The notes under the pieces are model-generated. The model was not told the DNA's origin, searched no databases, and saw nothing but the letters and a program-made list of their open reading frames with translations. Shown one piece after another: positions 33,621 through 46,019 of a DNA stretch of 64,000 bases; within the stretch, counting starts at the first letter, position 1, and each line of letters opens with the position of its first letter. The DNA lies in contig CM049319.1 of assembly GCA_026874595.1 (NCBI GenBank), positions 38,879,473-38,943,472 of the forward strand, in the 5' to 3' direction. Position numbers and translations under genes: made by a program. This DNA is from Sipunculus nudus. Its lineage: Eukaryota; Annelida; Sipuncula; Golfingiida; Sipunculidae.

Positions 33621-35330
33621 GGTACAAAAATACAGGTGGCTCCACCAGTCTGCAGAAACTAATAAAAACACTTACAACCATCAATATCCATGCAAAGAAT
33701 CATGGTGATCTCCCCATTAGTTGTTCAGATACTTCAGCTTTTGTATCAAATTGTCCATTATTCTGAGGGATACTTCGGAGTCCTATAGCTTTAAGGATAT
33801 GGGTAACAGAGACCTAATTTTAAGTTTCCACAGGCACTTTTCATGGGCCTTCTTGCATGACAAGAATGAAGATTCTAGGTCCAGTTGTTGCGACTTGTAC
33901 CCTGTTGACAGATAACCACATCTTTAAAGGTATCAAAAAAAGAGAAAAAAAATCGTAAAAATTTGAAAAAAATTGAGGTGGCGCACCCAGTCTGCAGAAA
34001 CTGATGGAACAGGTCATGATCAATATGTATGCCGAAAATCATGACCATCAGTGTTGTAGTTATTGAGATACTGCAGTTTTTGTATCAAATTTTCCATTAT
34101 TCTGGGGGGTAATTTGGAGCCATACAGCTTAAAGAATATGGGTAATAGAGACCTAATTTCAGGTTTCCATGGAGACTTTTCATGGGTCTCCCTGTGTGTC
34201 AAGAATGAAGATTCTAGGTCGAGTTTTAATGATTTGTGCCCTGTTAACAGATGTTCATAACTTTAAAGGTCTCAAAAATAGAGAAAATATTCATAAAAAA
34301 AACCCGAACAAATACAGGTGGTGCCACCAGTCTGCAGAAACTGATGAAACACTCCATGATCAATATCCATGAAAACAATTATGTTAATCTCTGCATTAGT
34401 TGTTCAGATACTTCAGCTTTTGTATCAAATTTTCCATTATTCTGAGCTGTACTTTGGAGTGCCATAGCTCAAAGGATATGGGTAACAGAGACCTAATTTC
34501 AGGTGTCCATGGAGACTTATCATGGGTCTCCCTGTGTGTCAACAATGAAGATTCTAGGTCCAGTCCTTACGATTTGTACCCTGTTGACAGATAACTACAT
34601 CCTGAAAGGTCTCGAAAATAGAGAAAAAAAAATTGTGAAAATTTGAAAAAATACAGGTGGCACCACCAGTCTGCAGGTACTGATGAAACACCTCTTGATC
34701 AATATGTATGCCAAAAATCATGACCATCAGTGTTGTAGTTATTGAGATGTTGCAGTTTGTTTTTATCAAATTTTCCATTATTCTGGGGGGTTATTGGGAG
34801 CCCCCCATAGCTCAAAGGATATGGGTAACAGAGACCTTATTTCAGGTTTCCATGCAGACTTTTTATGGACCTCTCAGTGTATCTAGAATTAAGATTCTAG
34901 ATCTAGGCTTTACGATTTGTGCCTTGTTAACAGATGTTCACATTTTTAAAGGTCTCAAAAATAGAGAAAAAAATTTGTAAAAAATCGAAAAATACAGGTG
35001 GTGCCACCAGTCTGCAGAAAGTGATGGAACATCTCATGATCAATATGTATGCAAAAAATCATGACCATCAGTCAAGTAGTTAAGGAGATATTGAAGTTTT
35101 TGTATGAAATTTTTGACTTTTCTGGGTGGTACTTTGGGGCCCCATAGCTCGAAGGATATGGGTAACAGAGACCTTATTTCTGGTTTCCAAGGAGATTTTT
35201 CATGGACCTCTCAGAATCCCAAGTTACAAGGTTCTAGGTTCAGCGGTTACGATTTGTGCCTGGTTAACAGACGGACAGACGGACGACGGACAAAGAGTGA
35301 TCCCTATAGCTCAGATGAGGTTTTTAAGCT
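33621..35330 (-). repeat. Array of 340 bp units, reversed orientation
   Basis: Five units are marked by gttgttcagatacttcagct or gttattgagatactgcagtt at 33719, 34057, 34398, 34737 and 35081. The first two marker types alternate. Each unit has a ggtggcgccacc-like palindrome and an accctgttgacag phrase. The end at 35265-35318 has the gacggacagacgg run and the ctatagctcagatgagg remnant of the S terminus. Confidence 0.8.
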
Positions 35331-35530
35331 TTTTCCCTATAAAATCTAAGTAAATGCAGATAGCCAAAAATTAAAACAAAATCCGATAGAGTTTTTTAGA
35401 TGACTGATTTTTTGCATTAAGTTTGGTGATGCTAGCTCCTGGAGTTTTTGAGAAAGTATGGGTTTACATAAAGATGACACACGACGCACTGACGCACGAC
35501 GCCGCATAAGCTTACAGGTCCACTAAAAAT
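35331..35530 (-). repeat. Family B head, reversed
   Basis: The block reads from the ttttccctataaaatctaag phrase to cgcataagcttacaggtcc, the reversed head of family B (compare 42900-43055 and 63060-63260). Confidence 0.65.
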
Positions 35531-36733
35531 TTTATACAAAACTCCAGTATCTCCGTGGAAACTTGATATTAGCTAGGTCTCTGTTACACAAATCATATAT
35601 GCTATAGGGCTCAGATGTACCTACCGGAATAATTTAAAGTTTTATACAAAAGCTCCAGTATCTGAACAACTAATGCATTGATCACCATGGTTCTTTGCAT
35701 GCATATTCATTATGGAGAGTTTCATAAGTACCTGCAGACTGGTGGCGCCACCGGGATATTTTCCAATTTGTACACATTTTTTCTCTATTTTTGAGACCTT
35801 CAATAATGCGGTTGTCCATTAACAGGGCACATATCGTAAACAATGGACCTAGAAATTTCTCACTTGACATCCTTGGAGGTCCATGTAAAATCTCCATGGA
35901 AACCTGAAATTAGGTCTCTGTAACTCATACTTTGAACAATGGGTTTCAGAAGTAAGACCAGAAGAATTAAAAATTTTGTTACAAAAGTTCCAGTATCTGA
36001 ACAACTAATGCATTGATCACGATGACTCTTTGTATGCATATTCATCATGGACTGTTACATCAGTTCCTGCAGACTGGTGGTGCCACCTGGATTATTTATA
36101 ATTTTTTCCCACATTTGATTACCTAATTTTGGGACCTTCAAAGATGGGTCGTCTGTTACCAGGATACAAATCGTAACCATTCATTCTAGAACCTTTAAAT
36201 TTAACATCCAGGGAGGTCCAATAAAAATCTCCATGGAAACATGAAATTAGGTCTCCGTTAACCATATCCTTTGTGCTATATAGCTAGTAAGTACCCCTAA
36301 ATATAATTAAAAAATTGATACAAAACCTCCAGTTTCTGAAGAACTCATGCATTCATCACCCTGATTCGTTGCATGCCCAGTCATCATGGAGTCATTCATC
36401 AATTCCTGCACACTGGTGGCGCCACCTGTTTTTATTTTTTATTTTTGGCATGTTAATTTTTTTATTTTTGAGATCTTCAAAGATGCAGTTGTCCGTTAAC
36501 AGGGTGTAAATCATTACCATTTTACCTAGAATCTTCTAACTTGACATCCAGGGAAGTCCTCGAAAAATCTTCTTGGAAACCAGAAATTAGCTCTCTGTAA
36601 CCCATATCCTCTGAGCTTTGTTTCAGTTGAATTGGGATACCACTTACAAAATTTGGCATTCAGATGATAAAATTCCTTTTGTGAATGTCTTCCTACTAAG
36701 CTGAGCATCATGACCCCTAGGTCATTTGTTTCT
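35531..36733 (+). repeat. Array of 340 bp units, forward orientation, with family S-E terminus
   Basis: The marker ccagtatctgaacaactaat or its variant occurs at 35656, 35990 and 36329 (334-339 bp period). The palindromes ggtggcgccacc at about 35721 and 36413 are perfect or nearly so. It ends at the terminus aagctgagcatcatgacccc then taggtcatttgt (36696-36730). At 36640-36660 it preserves the uninterrupted version of the 859-1402 insertion site. Confidence 0.8.
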
Positions 36734-36830
36734 TGAAGTTATGCACCCAAACATAAACTTTTTTTACGAGTATATAACTTAGTTTAATCAAGATTCAATT
36801 GTTTACCTAAAGTTAGATCTGAATTTTATA

Positions 36831-37150
36831 ATTTTTAGCTCAGCTGGCTATAAGTCATCTGAGCTATAGTCATATGGTACCTTGACCGCCGTCTGACCGG
36901 ATGTCCGTCCTGCCATCCATTAACAGGACACGTTTTGAAACCGATGGACCTACAAATCCAACATTTGACATACAGTCAGATGTCCCCAAAATCTCCTACC
37001 ATACCAAAAATTGGGTCACTTAGACTTCATTCCTTCGAGATATTTTCCTACATGCTTAATGCGAACCTGTGCAATGGTATATACACCAGGTTTAATACCT
37101 TAATGCTGTACCATTACTTTTCAAGTACATGTGTAACATGTATATGATGT
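36831..37150 (+). repeat. Family S-E left part with terminal hairpin
   Basis: The hairpin arms agctcagctggct and agtcatctgagct (36836-36864) are imperfect. The internal module at 36900-37060 follows, matching 24291-24720. Confidence 0.65.
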
Positions 37151-37154
37151 TACA

Positions 37155-37545
37155 GGGTGACATAAAAGCGGATCGAACTGTCTCGCTAGTGAATCTTACT
37201 TTGCTAGCCAAGCGCTTAGTAAGCAGGACTTGTGCGCCAATATTATGGGTTTCCAATCCCCGATTGGCCCAGAACTTTCTCCTGAAAAATTTGTCTTTGT
37301 AACAAATATCCAATGTGATGGTAAACTTTGTGGCCCAGGGAATAAGCTCCCCAAAGTGTGACTCCTAGGATAATTAGTCTCGTTCTGATAGCAGAACGCT
37401 CTTAAGAGGGGGTGCGTTATGGGGTTACAAAAGGGGACCGAACTGTGTCACTAGTGAAGCTTGCTTTGCTAGCCAAGCGGTTGGTATGCCAGACTTGTGC
37501 GCCACCAACATGGGTTAATATTCGGGATCAACCCAATGTTTTCCC
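37155..37545 (+). mobile_element. Tandem pair of tRNA-like SINEs, copies 1 and 2
   Basis: Two units begin at 37155 (gggtgacataaaagcgg) and 37421 (266 bp apart). Each has a ctagccaagcggttgg-type box A region and a gggtt-based box B region. The second is truncated at about 37545. See 57255-57735 for the better-preserved pair. Confidence 0.6.
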
Positions 37546-37599
37546 CTGAACAATGAACAATGCAAGTACCAAACATTTTGAACAAGAAACAATTACACA

Positions 37600-38842
37600 T
37601 ACATCACTTCTGAAATTCTAGAACTGGTGCTCACAACACAAAAATGATTGTATCTGGCACTACCAGTCTTGTATACAACATATGTATAAATATGCCCAAT
37701 TTCAGGCTGATGTATCAAATTCATCCGTAGAAATAAGCAGGCCCATACACCGTGCAAAAGTCATTGTAGATGGTGACACCTGTCTTGTGAACGAGAAAGC
37801 CATCAAAGATACATACAGGTCAAAATATCAGGCCAATACATCAAACTTCCCTTGAATTTGATGCCCTGGGCTGACCAGTCTTGGGTGAGAAAAGCAGTTG
37901 CCCTGAGTGAACTGTGACAAAATGCTGGCTCAAACTACTGCAATGAGTGAACTCTTGACCTGCACCTGGATAGACTGTGTGAACTTCTGACCTGTTGCAT
38001 TATCTGACACAGTTGACAGTCTGCCAAAGCTATAAATAGATCCAAGCTGACCTTTGGCCTGTTGCAAAATCTGAACCAGGCTGAACTTTGGTGCCAAATC
38101 TGATGCAGTGGGCAGTCTGTTAAAGCTATAAATAGAATGCAGCTAATGCACTGAATGAACTCTTGACCTATACCTGGCTGCACTGAGTGAACTCTTGACC
38201 TGTTGCTTAATTTGATATATTTGGCAGTCTACCAAAGCTATTAAAAGATCCAGGCTGAACTTTGGCCTCAAGTATGATGCAGTGGGCAGTCTGCTAAAGC
38301 TATGTATAGAACAGAGCTACTGCACTGAGTGAACTCTTGACCTATACCTGGCTCAACTGAGTGAACTCTTAACCTGTTGCTCAATTTGGCTGTCTGCCAA
38401 AGCTATAAATAGATCCAGGGTGACCTTTGGCCAGTTGCCAAATCTAAAGTAGCTGGCAGTATGCAAAACATTATATAGATACAGACACAATCTTGGCCTG
38501 TTAGTAAATCTGTTTACATATACTGAAATACTTTGGCTAAAATGCTTTTTTTCAAGCTGATGCATTCATAAGATTTATATAAAAATGTTTAGAATAATAA
38601 AAGATGCAGTCCTTTCATTTTTAAAGGTCTAATAATTGTGCCAAAAATCATTTGAAAAACCTTGAACAAAGGCCATCTAAGAATCATTTTTGTGCAATGT
38701 AACTTAAATTGAAACAACAGTTGCAGAGACTTTTGCAGCCCTCAATTTGAAATAAGCTTACCAATGGCCTCAAGACAAACTTAAGCTTTCTTTGACTCTA
38801 CCAAAAATCAATAAACCTAACCTATTCTTATACAATTATAAC
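37600..38842 (-). repeat. Family B tail part, reversed
   Basis: Reversed and colinear with 27440-29010, including the tandem section at 37970-38460 marked by ggcagtctg...agctataaatag. It is cut off by the S-E terminus at 38843. Confidence 0.75.
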
Positions 38843-39361
38843 AAGGGACCCATGGGTCATCACGCTCAACTAAAGTTTGAAATTTTTGCCTGAAATAAAA
38901 GATACAGTCCTATCACTGTTAAATGTCCAATACTTCTACCAACAAGGGACCCATGGGTCACAGCGCTCAGCTATTATATAGGATCACAATTAAAATATGA
39001 TTTGGAAATGAGGCACATGCTACTTTTCTGTGGTAATAAATATAAGCTGTATTATGAGTTGTTGGTGTTTAGCTTATGTAAGACTGCAGTAAAAGTACTT
39101 GTTATTTAATAATTGCAGGTTATCCCTACCCAAGAGTAGCACTAGCACATATAATATAAGAGTACACTCCATATATAGAGCAAAACTCCATTTGGTCCAT
39201 TATGATTTGACTTTAGGGTAATTTTTCATGTACAAAAAATTTTTTTAAATGCAACAATTTATGCAACACCTCATATATTCTTATTAAATAATAGGTTGAA
39301 TTTTGCTCCCTCTGCATTCCCCCTCCATCGACCTCTTATGACATTAAGGCTATTTTATCGT

Positions 39362-39693
39362 AGCCATGTATCCGTTGCCTGAAAAACAGATACCAGCCCA
39401 CTGAGCCCAGCGATGAGTGTCCAGGGAAAATGTTGTTACATTTCAATTTGACTGCTCACAGACCCATTAACCCATGTGCCATAGGCCAAAGGCTCAGACA
39501 GACTGGCCAAAACGTCTCCCGGTGCATTCACAAGGCTCTGTGTGGCGGATGTTGGGCCTGTCTGCCTGAGCCTGTGGTCTAAGCGTGCAGGTTGCTGGGC
39601 TGGCGAGGTGTCACTCAAAATGAAATGTAACAACATTGGCTCTGTGCACTGCTGGCTTGGTTGGTATCTGTTTTTCTGGCAACAGATACATGG
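39362..39693. mobile_element. Inverted-repeat element of 332 bp
   Basis: The ends tagccatgtatccgttgcct and ggcaacagatacatggct are inverted repeats. The inverted pairing extends inward for about 90 bases to the matching words atgttgttacatttcaattt and aaatgaaatgtaacaacatt. It has no coding capacity. A related end lies at 47270-47357. Confidence 0.75.
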
Positions 39694-39756
39694 CTTGATA
39701 AGAGTTTAACTATTTAGTTTAACTATTTATTAAAAGTTAATAACAAATATTGTAAT

Positions 39757-40800
39757 AAAGTATACACACTGTTGGTTGAATGAGGAACAAACAATATCAT
39801 TGTGCTAATTACTGTCTCAGCTATAATTTATAACTTGAATAAATATTTAATTTCACATCTGGTGAAGTTTTTACTCTTCTTTACTCTCTTTGTGGACACA
39901 ATTAAAGGTGCACTTTAATCATTGTAACCCTGGTGGTGCAATACAAAATCTAAAATGTAGCATAGCCTAGAATAACAATGAATCAAATACGGAAAATTAT
40001 AACATTCATCTAGTTTATGCACCATCTGTGGGGGTGGGGGGTGTGCACGGCAGAGGGAAGCCTGCCAGTAGTGGCTAAGCTTAGTCAAGTCAAGCTGCCT
40101 GGAGTGCGTTATGGAACACAGGTGAAGGCTGTACTACTAGGTGGGCTTGATGTAAACAACACTTGACATGGTGTATGAAAACTTAATTAAAAGCTACTTT
40201 TTTCAATCAGTTCCTTTGAAAATTCAGATTTTAAAAGATTGAATCCTTATGTATATATGCTGTGAAAATTAAATCAACAGTGCTTACAGGGAAAAACATG
40301 CTGTGGGCAAATTAGGACAAAATTTAAGGTATTGATTTTTTATTTATGCTAATAACTTAAAATATTTGCAAAATTCATATCTAATTTTGGGTAAACAATT
40401 AAATCTTGATTAAATAAAGTTGAAAAAAGTCTCCAGCTTTAGCAATTCAAGTGAGTAAATACATTTCCTGATTTTTTAAAAATTGCATTATGTTTGAGCC
40501 CATTACTTCAAAACAATAAGAAATACTGACCTAAAGTTTATTATGTACATAGAACATGTATGGAAAAATATGCATATAATCAAAAACATATCAATGGTTT
40601 TGATATTAGGCAGCCTTGAAGTGTAACAATGGATTTCTTATGGAAAACAGAGGTTTTCCTTAATATCTCAAAGGAACAAGTCCTAAAGACCCAATTTTCC
40701 GTATAGTAGGAGATTTTTGGGACATCTAACTGTATGCAAAATTTTGGATTTGTAGGTCGAACTGTTTCAAAATGTGCCCTGTTAAGGGCCGGACGGACAG
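39757..40800. repeat. Block duplicated at 59623-60640
   Basis: About 1 kb in direct orientation shared with 59623-60640, including aagtatacacactgttgg, ttgtaaccctggtgg and gaaggctgtactactaggtg. Indels distinguish the copies, including a G-run length difference (40029-40042 against 59938-59947). Confidence 0.8.
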
Positions 40801-40858
40801 ACGACAGACAAAGGACCACGACTATAGCTTAGATGACTTATAGTCAGCTGAGCTAAAA

Positions 40859-43055
40859 ATCATTCAAGTAAACTTGAACAAAGGCCACCTAAGAATAATT
40901 TTGTGCAATTTTACAGAAATTTTAATTGAAACAACATTTTTTTAGAAGAAGTCTATTGCAGTCCTCAATTTGAATTAGGCTTAACTAGATGAATACTGAC
41001 AGTTCAGGAAGGGCCCGGCTGAAGGCCCATAGACTTCTTGTGTGGACCTGTGATGCTTGGAAAAATAAAATAAAAGACCCGATTTACATGCAGAGACAGA
41101 GGAAACTGACCCAAAACAGTATCTAATCACTGAAGCAAGATGAAAAGACTGGCAAGAAAAGTTTAGCTTAAAAAGCATTCACACATTTTTAGAAACCGAA
41201 GTCCTGAGACCTTGACCTCTGACATCATGACCCCAAAATCCATGGGGTTTTTGCTTTTTGGTGGGCCATATATATATATTATTTGAAATCTAAACTGGAG
41301 TTATGAAAGGTTTTGGAAATCAATGCTTGTAAAGATGACTTCTGTGACCTTGACCTTTGTGACCCCAATAGGGATAGGGATATTTGCCTATTGGCAGGTG
41401 AGCTGTGGGTGTAAGAAAGAAACTCTGGTATGAAAGGTTTTGCTAAAAATGCATCCACAATCTTTTTAAAGATGTGGGGACTGTGACATTGACCTCTGAC
41501 CTCATGTCCCTAAATGAGGAAGTATGTTTGTTTGGGCAATATAAAAGTCCAGTTTGAATTCCATATGTGAATCCAAACTGGAGTTATCATCTTGAAATGA
41601 ATTTGTGGACAGATGGCTCCTGTGACCTTGACCTTTGAATCTGTGACCCCAAGACTGATGGAGATGTTTCCTTGTTGGCAGGTGTCATATATGTGTAAGA
41701 TGGAAAGACTGGCATGGAAAGTTTGGCTGAAAATGCATCCACAAAGTTTTTACAAATGCAAGTCCTGACCCCTCAATCAATAGGCTTCTTGCTGTAGTGG
41801 TGGGCCATTTATATATTAAGTTTGAAATCCATATGTGAATTGAAACTGGAGTTGTCATCCAGAAACAAATTTGTGGACGGACGGACGGACAGCTTGACAG
41901 ACAGACGGACAGGGTGATTACTATAGGGCTACCACTTCTATTGAAGCAAGGGCCTAATAATGGCCATAAGACTTACTTAAGCTTTTCACGACTCTACCAA
42001 ATATCAACAAACTCAATCTATTCTTATATGATTGAAAGAACCATGTCCTAGGATAATTCTTTTGAAAAATTGAATGATACAACTTGACAGTTTCATCATA
42101 AACATTTTTAAGCTAAAAGAGGCTTAAATTATGATGTTTTTGCCCATAATAAACAGGTAAATGTAGGTTGGGCAACAAAATCTGCAATTTCAAATATTAG
42201 ACATGTGACAAACATTTGCACAATACTTGGTGATGCTAGCTCCAGTCATTTCAGATTTCTGTCAGTATGCTTACTTGGTGAAATGAGTTCAAAATCACAT
42301 GACTCTACCAAATTTCATCCAACGCAAACCATTTGAACAAACTTCAGAGGGGTCGCCTCTGGGATCATTTCTGTAAAATATTCAGCAATTTGGCTGGACC
42401 AAATGAGAAGAATCTCTTATGAGAAGAAGACTTTAGAAAAAATAAGCTGAAACCTACAACATTTGAATGTGACAAATTATTGCATAAAATTTGGGGTTGT
42501 ATGCTCCTGCTATTCTTGAAAAATTATGGGTTAATGTACAGATGACTGATGACCCCCATACAAAAAAGGTCAATGCAGGTGGTGCCGCCAATACCTGAAT
42601 ATCATATATGACTCATGTGACCAACACTGGCATAAAATTTGGTGATGATAGCTCCGGCCGTTTCTGAGGTATAATTTTAGTGTGCTTTTTTGGACAGATG
42701 ACTAAGTTCTACTTCCTGTAACTCGGCCAAAAATCACAGAACTTGAACCATTAGAACAAACTTGAGTGATTGTTCCAGGAATCATTTCTGTGAAATATTA
42801 GAAAAACTTGAGAGATATGGTATAAGAGATTATTGCTGTGAAATATTGAACGATTTAGCTGAACAGTTTCGGAGAAGAGTAATTTTGGTTTTTCAGCTTT
42901 TTCCCTAAAAATCTAAGAGAATGCAGTTAGCCAAAATGACTAATTTTTTGCATAAAATCTGGTGATGCAAGCTACTGGCATTTTTTAGATAGTATGGGTT
43001 AACATACAGCCTGCGGCAGACGCCACACCATTGCATAAGCTCACAGGTTCGCTAG
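40859..43055 (-). repeat. Family B head part, reversed, interrupted by a 138 bp array
   Basis: From 41941 the order reverses that of 26440-27560 and it ends with the reversed head, cataagctcacaggttcgc, at about 43036-43055. The array at 40986-41940 interrupts it. Confidence 0.7.
40986..41940 (+). repeat. Array of about 138 bp units with TGACCTTGACC words
   Basis: Units carry gtgaccttgacctttg or a variant at about 41208, 41345, 41484 and 41624, plus ctggagttatcatc and aatgcatccacaa. It ends in a gacggacggacag run and ctatagggct. A related shorter array is at 49935-50500. Non-coding. Confidence 0.8.
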
Positions 43056-43059
43056 AAAG

Positions 43060-43480
43060 AAAACATGTCTCACATAAGGGTTTGCAGATGATGCCACTCT
43101 CTTCAGCCACACTGAAGAAGGTCTGCAACGATTCACTGATCAGTTTGCCAATGCCTGCAGAGATACAGGTCATGTCTGAAGAACTAAGATCTTCCCCATT
43201 GATTATATTAATGGTTTGCTTTGAGCTGTGGTTGATTCCTTCAAATACTTGATTGTTACATGCCCAATATGTGACTGGACAAAAATTATACATGAATCAG
43301 GAAAGCATCAACTATGAATTTCAAGCTGGTTAAACAGGAACCTGGAACCAAGCACAAAAAGGAACCTTGTTCTCAGCACCCTCCTCTGTGGCAGCGAAAC
43401 ATGGGCTACATCACTTACAACAAAAGACAAAAGCAAAGGCTCCCTCACGGGGTATCTCTGCAGGATAATGAGCTAATGAG
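43060..43480 (+). pseudogene. Decayed LINE reverse transcriptase fragment
   Basis: The translation near 43084 reads ADDATLFSHTEEGLQRFTDQ, which has the A-D-D-A-x-L-F active-site box of non-LTR reverse transcriptases and the helix after it. Further on, about 43362-43410, another frame reads LVLSTLLCGSETWATS, the known STLLYGSETW block. Stops and frame changes separate them and the protein is truncated on both sides. The clade cannot be told from this fragment. Confidence 0.78.
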
Positions 43481-43504
43481 AATGCTACAGAGCATAACAG
43501 AAAA

Positions 43505-43520
43505 GGGGGGGGGGGGGGGG
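43505..43520. repeat. Run of 16 G
   Basis: An uninterrupted G run, directly after the LINE fragment. It could form a quadruplex, and its length is likely to vary. Confidence 0.95.
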
Positions 43521-43540
43521 ACCCATCATCAACACTAAAG

Positions 43541-44270
43541 GAAGGAGGCCATTGACTGAATTATTAGCATATCTATGTGCCATGCAGGTATTAAGGCTCT
43601 AGAGGTCTTGGGAGTTTGAACAGATAAAAAATGTGACCCTCTGGTTTGAAGCTTTGCTGGTGCTGAGCTAGAACTTATTATGCAAGAAACATGAGGTGAT
43701 GTGTCCCCCAATTATTCATGTACAGTAAAACACACAGTAAAATACAGTACAGTAAAATACTAAACAAGGCAAGCATTTTATAATGTTTTCACTTTGTTTA
43801 TTTACATACTTGAAACTCTACATCACCAGAGTAATGAGAAAATGAAAAGTATAATTTACCACTTATCCAACTCAGTTAACACACGCTCACACACACACAC
43901 ACATCAAGTACGATGCAAAATGTCCTTTGTTCCTTTAACTGTACATGCGACTTTAGATTGTGATAATGCTGACTGGGTGTTAATGTGACCCTCTTTGATC
44001 CATTATAATACAAGATGATAGTAGAAATCCTATTTTAGCCTGTTCTTCCCATTATTCATAAATTAACCCATCCACGATTAAAGTATATATGGTACTACCT
44101 ATTTGTTCTAGTCATAATAATCATTCTAGGCATGTTCTAGACACTGTTTCTCTATGATATTAATGTTATAGGTGTCATCCATTCACAGAAACAACTTTGA
44201 TTGTGAGGGCAGGATGAACTTGATGGACATGACAGAACATTATTTTAAATCTCTTGCCTCAACAATGATA
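43541..44270. other. No gene seen; short CA repeat
   Basis: Mostly unique AT-rich DNA with a CA run at 43881-43903 and short acagtaaaataca repeats at about 43722-43760. Confidence 0.5.
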
Positions 44271-44690
44271 ATGTTAAGTGAGTAAATATCTTTCCTGATT
44301 TTTTTTACAAAATGTATTATGTTTAAGCCTATAACTTTTATTAACTATGTAAATCTGATCCAATATCTGGCTTGTACATAGGAACTATATAGGGGAATAT
44401 ATATGGTAATTATAAAAGAAAAATATGAGTGGTTTTGATATTAAGCAGTTCTGAAGTGTGATAAAAGGTTTTTAATGGAAATTGAGGTATTCCTCTAATT
44501 TTTCAAAGGAACGAAGTCGCTGTGACCCACTTTTCAGTCTGGAAAGAGATCTTTGGGACATCTAACAGTATGCAAAATTTCAGATTTGCTGGTCTAATGG
44601 TTTCAAAACATGCCAGTCTAATGGAAGGATGGACGATGGACAATGGACCATAACTATAGCTCAGATGACTTATAGTTAGCTGAGCAAAAA
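44271..44690 (-). repeat. Family S-E left part, reversed
   Basis: The module phrase gacatctaacagtatgc and the hairpin remnant cttatagttagctgagc (44668-44684) match 61320-61478 and 40735-40857. Confidence 0.65.
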
Positions 44691-45268
44691 ATGAAAGCAT
44701 TCTATCTTAGGGTCTTAAATTCATAAATATTACATGATAATAAAAAGCTTACATATTAGATGATCAAAATGCACTTAGCATATAAACACTGACCTAGTCT
44801 TGGCCTTGACTTTGTACATTAATGTTTGAAAAATAAAACTGGCTAATAATAAAATTCATATGTAAAATGTATAAGTGTCAGTATATTGTATTAAACCTTA
44901 AGATGCTTGCATACCTGGGTGTACATGATATTTGCGACCCTGCTACATATGATGATTAAATTCACAAACAGTTTTATAAATAAACTAATTTGGTTGCTTG
45001 CCTTAAATAGATAACTCTACAAAATTCAATGACATATGCAGGGAAATTAACACTTCCATTTGGCAAAATAACAAAAGCTTACAGTTTTCTAAAAAAAATC
45101 ATGATGTCCATGCAACTCGCATCCACCTAAACAAGCCATTTGTCCTGGAACAGAGACAATACAACATAACTTGTGTTGGTGAGTTTTTTACTTGTGTTGA
45201 TGAATTTTGTAATGTGGTTTGTCAAAGAAGACATTTTTATCATGGAGTCCGCATTATACATCGCTAAC
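44691..45268 (-). other. Region just downstream of LIN9 stop
   Basis: It probably includes the LIN9 3' untranslated region. No convincing polyadenylation signal was picked out. Confidence 0.4.
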
Positions 45269-45368
45269 TCAGACAGCTGGGGTAGAAGCAAAGGCATGGA
45301 GGTTTCCCATCTGGCTCAGTCCGCTCTGTATGTGGTTGATGTGGATCTCTACATGGTTCTCAAAAGCT
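45269..45368 (-). CDS. LIN9: LIN9, last coding exon
   Basis: The exon begins after a tttcag acceptor (45369-45374 on the - strand) and ends with TGA at 45269-45271. It opens with the last base of a Gly codon whose first two bases are at 46021-46020, so the splice is in frame. The translation FENHVEIHINHIQSGLSQMG then NLHAFASTPAV matches the very conserved LIN9 C-terminus (known pattern VEIHVAHIQSGLSQMGNLHAFA). LIN9 is a subunit of the MuvB core, which joins p130/E2F4 to repress cell-cycle genes or B-MYB to activate them, in the nucleus. Confidence 0.95.
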
Positions 45369-46019
45369 CTGAAACAAAGATATATATGTTTAAATAAATG
45401 GAATATTAGTGTTCTCTTGAATAATGTAGTACACATTCTGAAATAACTAATCATTTACAAGAGCACTGCAAAAGTGCATAATACACCCATGTATCTGGTG
45501 ACCTCTGACCTCATTAAATATTCGTAGATTTTGATGAGAATATTATTCAGGTGAGAAACTATTGGTAAATATGTATGATGAGTTTCAAATAAATCCATAA
45601 GTTTTTTGTAAGTCACAAAGATGCCTCCAAAGTTTGGTGACCTCTGACCTCCTTAAATATGCATGGATTTTGTTAGAATTCTAACCTAGCCGAGATATTT
45701 TACTGATTAAGTTTACATGTTTACAAAGTTTAACATGTGCCTGATTATTACATGCAATTTGGAGCTGCTTGCTCTGACGGTTTCTAAGATAGCATGGGTT
45801 AACGTACTGACAAGGGTGGATGGCGGACAGCTGACGCCAGATGGACGATGCTGTGCCATTGCATAAGCTCACAGGTTTGCTTAAAATAGAACAAAATCTG
45901 AATGAAATTAAATATTTGGAGACACACCTACAGATGAACAGACAGTCCAACAGCAATCATTAAATATCTATATATGGCGTGAAAATCTATGCATTACGTA
46001 CAGAAATGTATTTACTCAC
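45369..46019 (-). other. LIN9 intron with family B head, reversed
   Basis: A reversed family B head with gcataagctcacaggtttgc lies at about 45680-45880. Two tgacctctgacctc words occur at about 45501 and 45641. Otherwise nothing is recognised. Confidence 0.6.

Larger units (their letters stand above)
38843..40858 (-). repeat. Family S-E, two nested right termini and one left terminus
   Basis: Right termini lie at 38845-38875 and 38941-38973, both with a perfect GACCCATGGGTC. The left terminus with its hairpin is at 40826-40857. It is flanked on both sides by reversed family B sequence, so it appears to be an insertion into a family B copy. It contains the inverted-repeat element at 39362-39693 and the duplicated block at 39757-40800. 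Confidence 0.65.

Noticed and set aside
44144-44275. Possible 36-codon exon ending at a GTGAGT
   Set aside because: The supposed donor belongs to the repeat phrase gtgagtaaatatctttcct, also found at 40452 and 60353, and the peptide matches no family I know.
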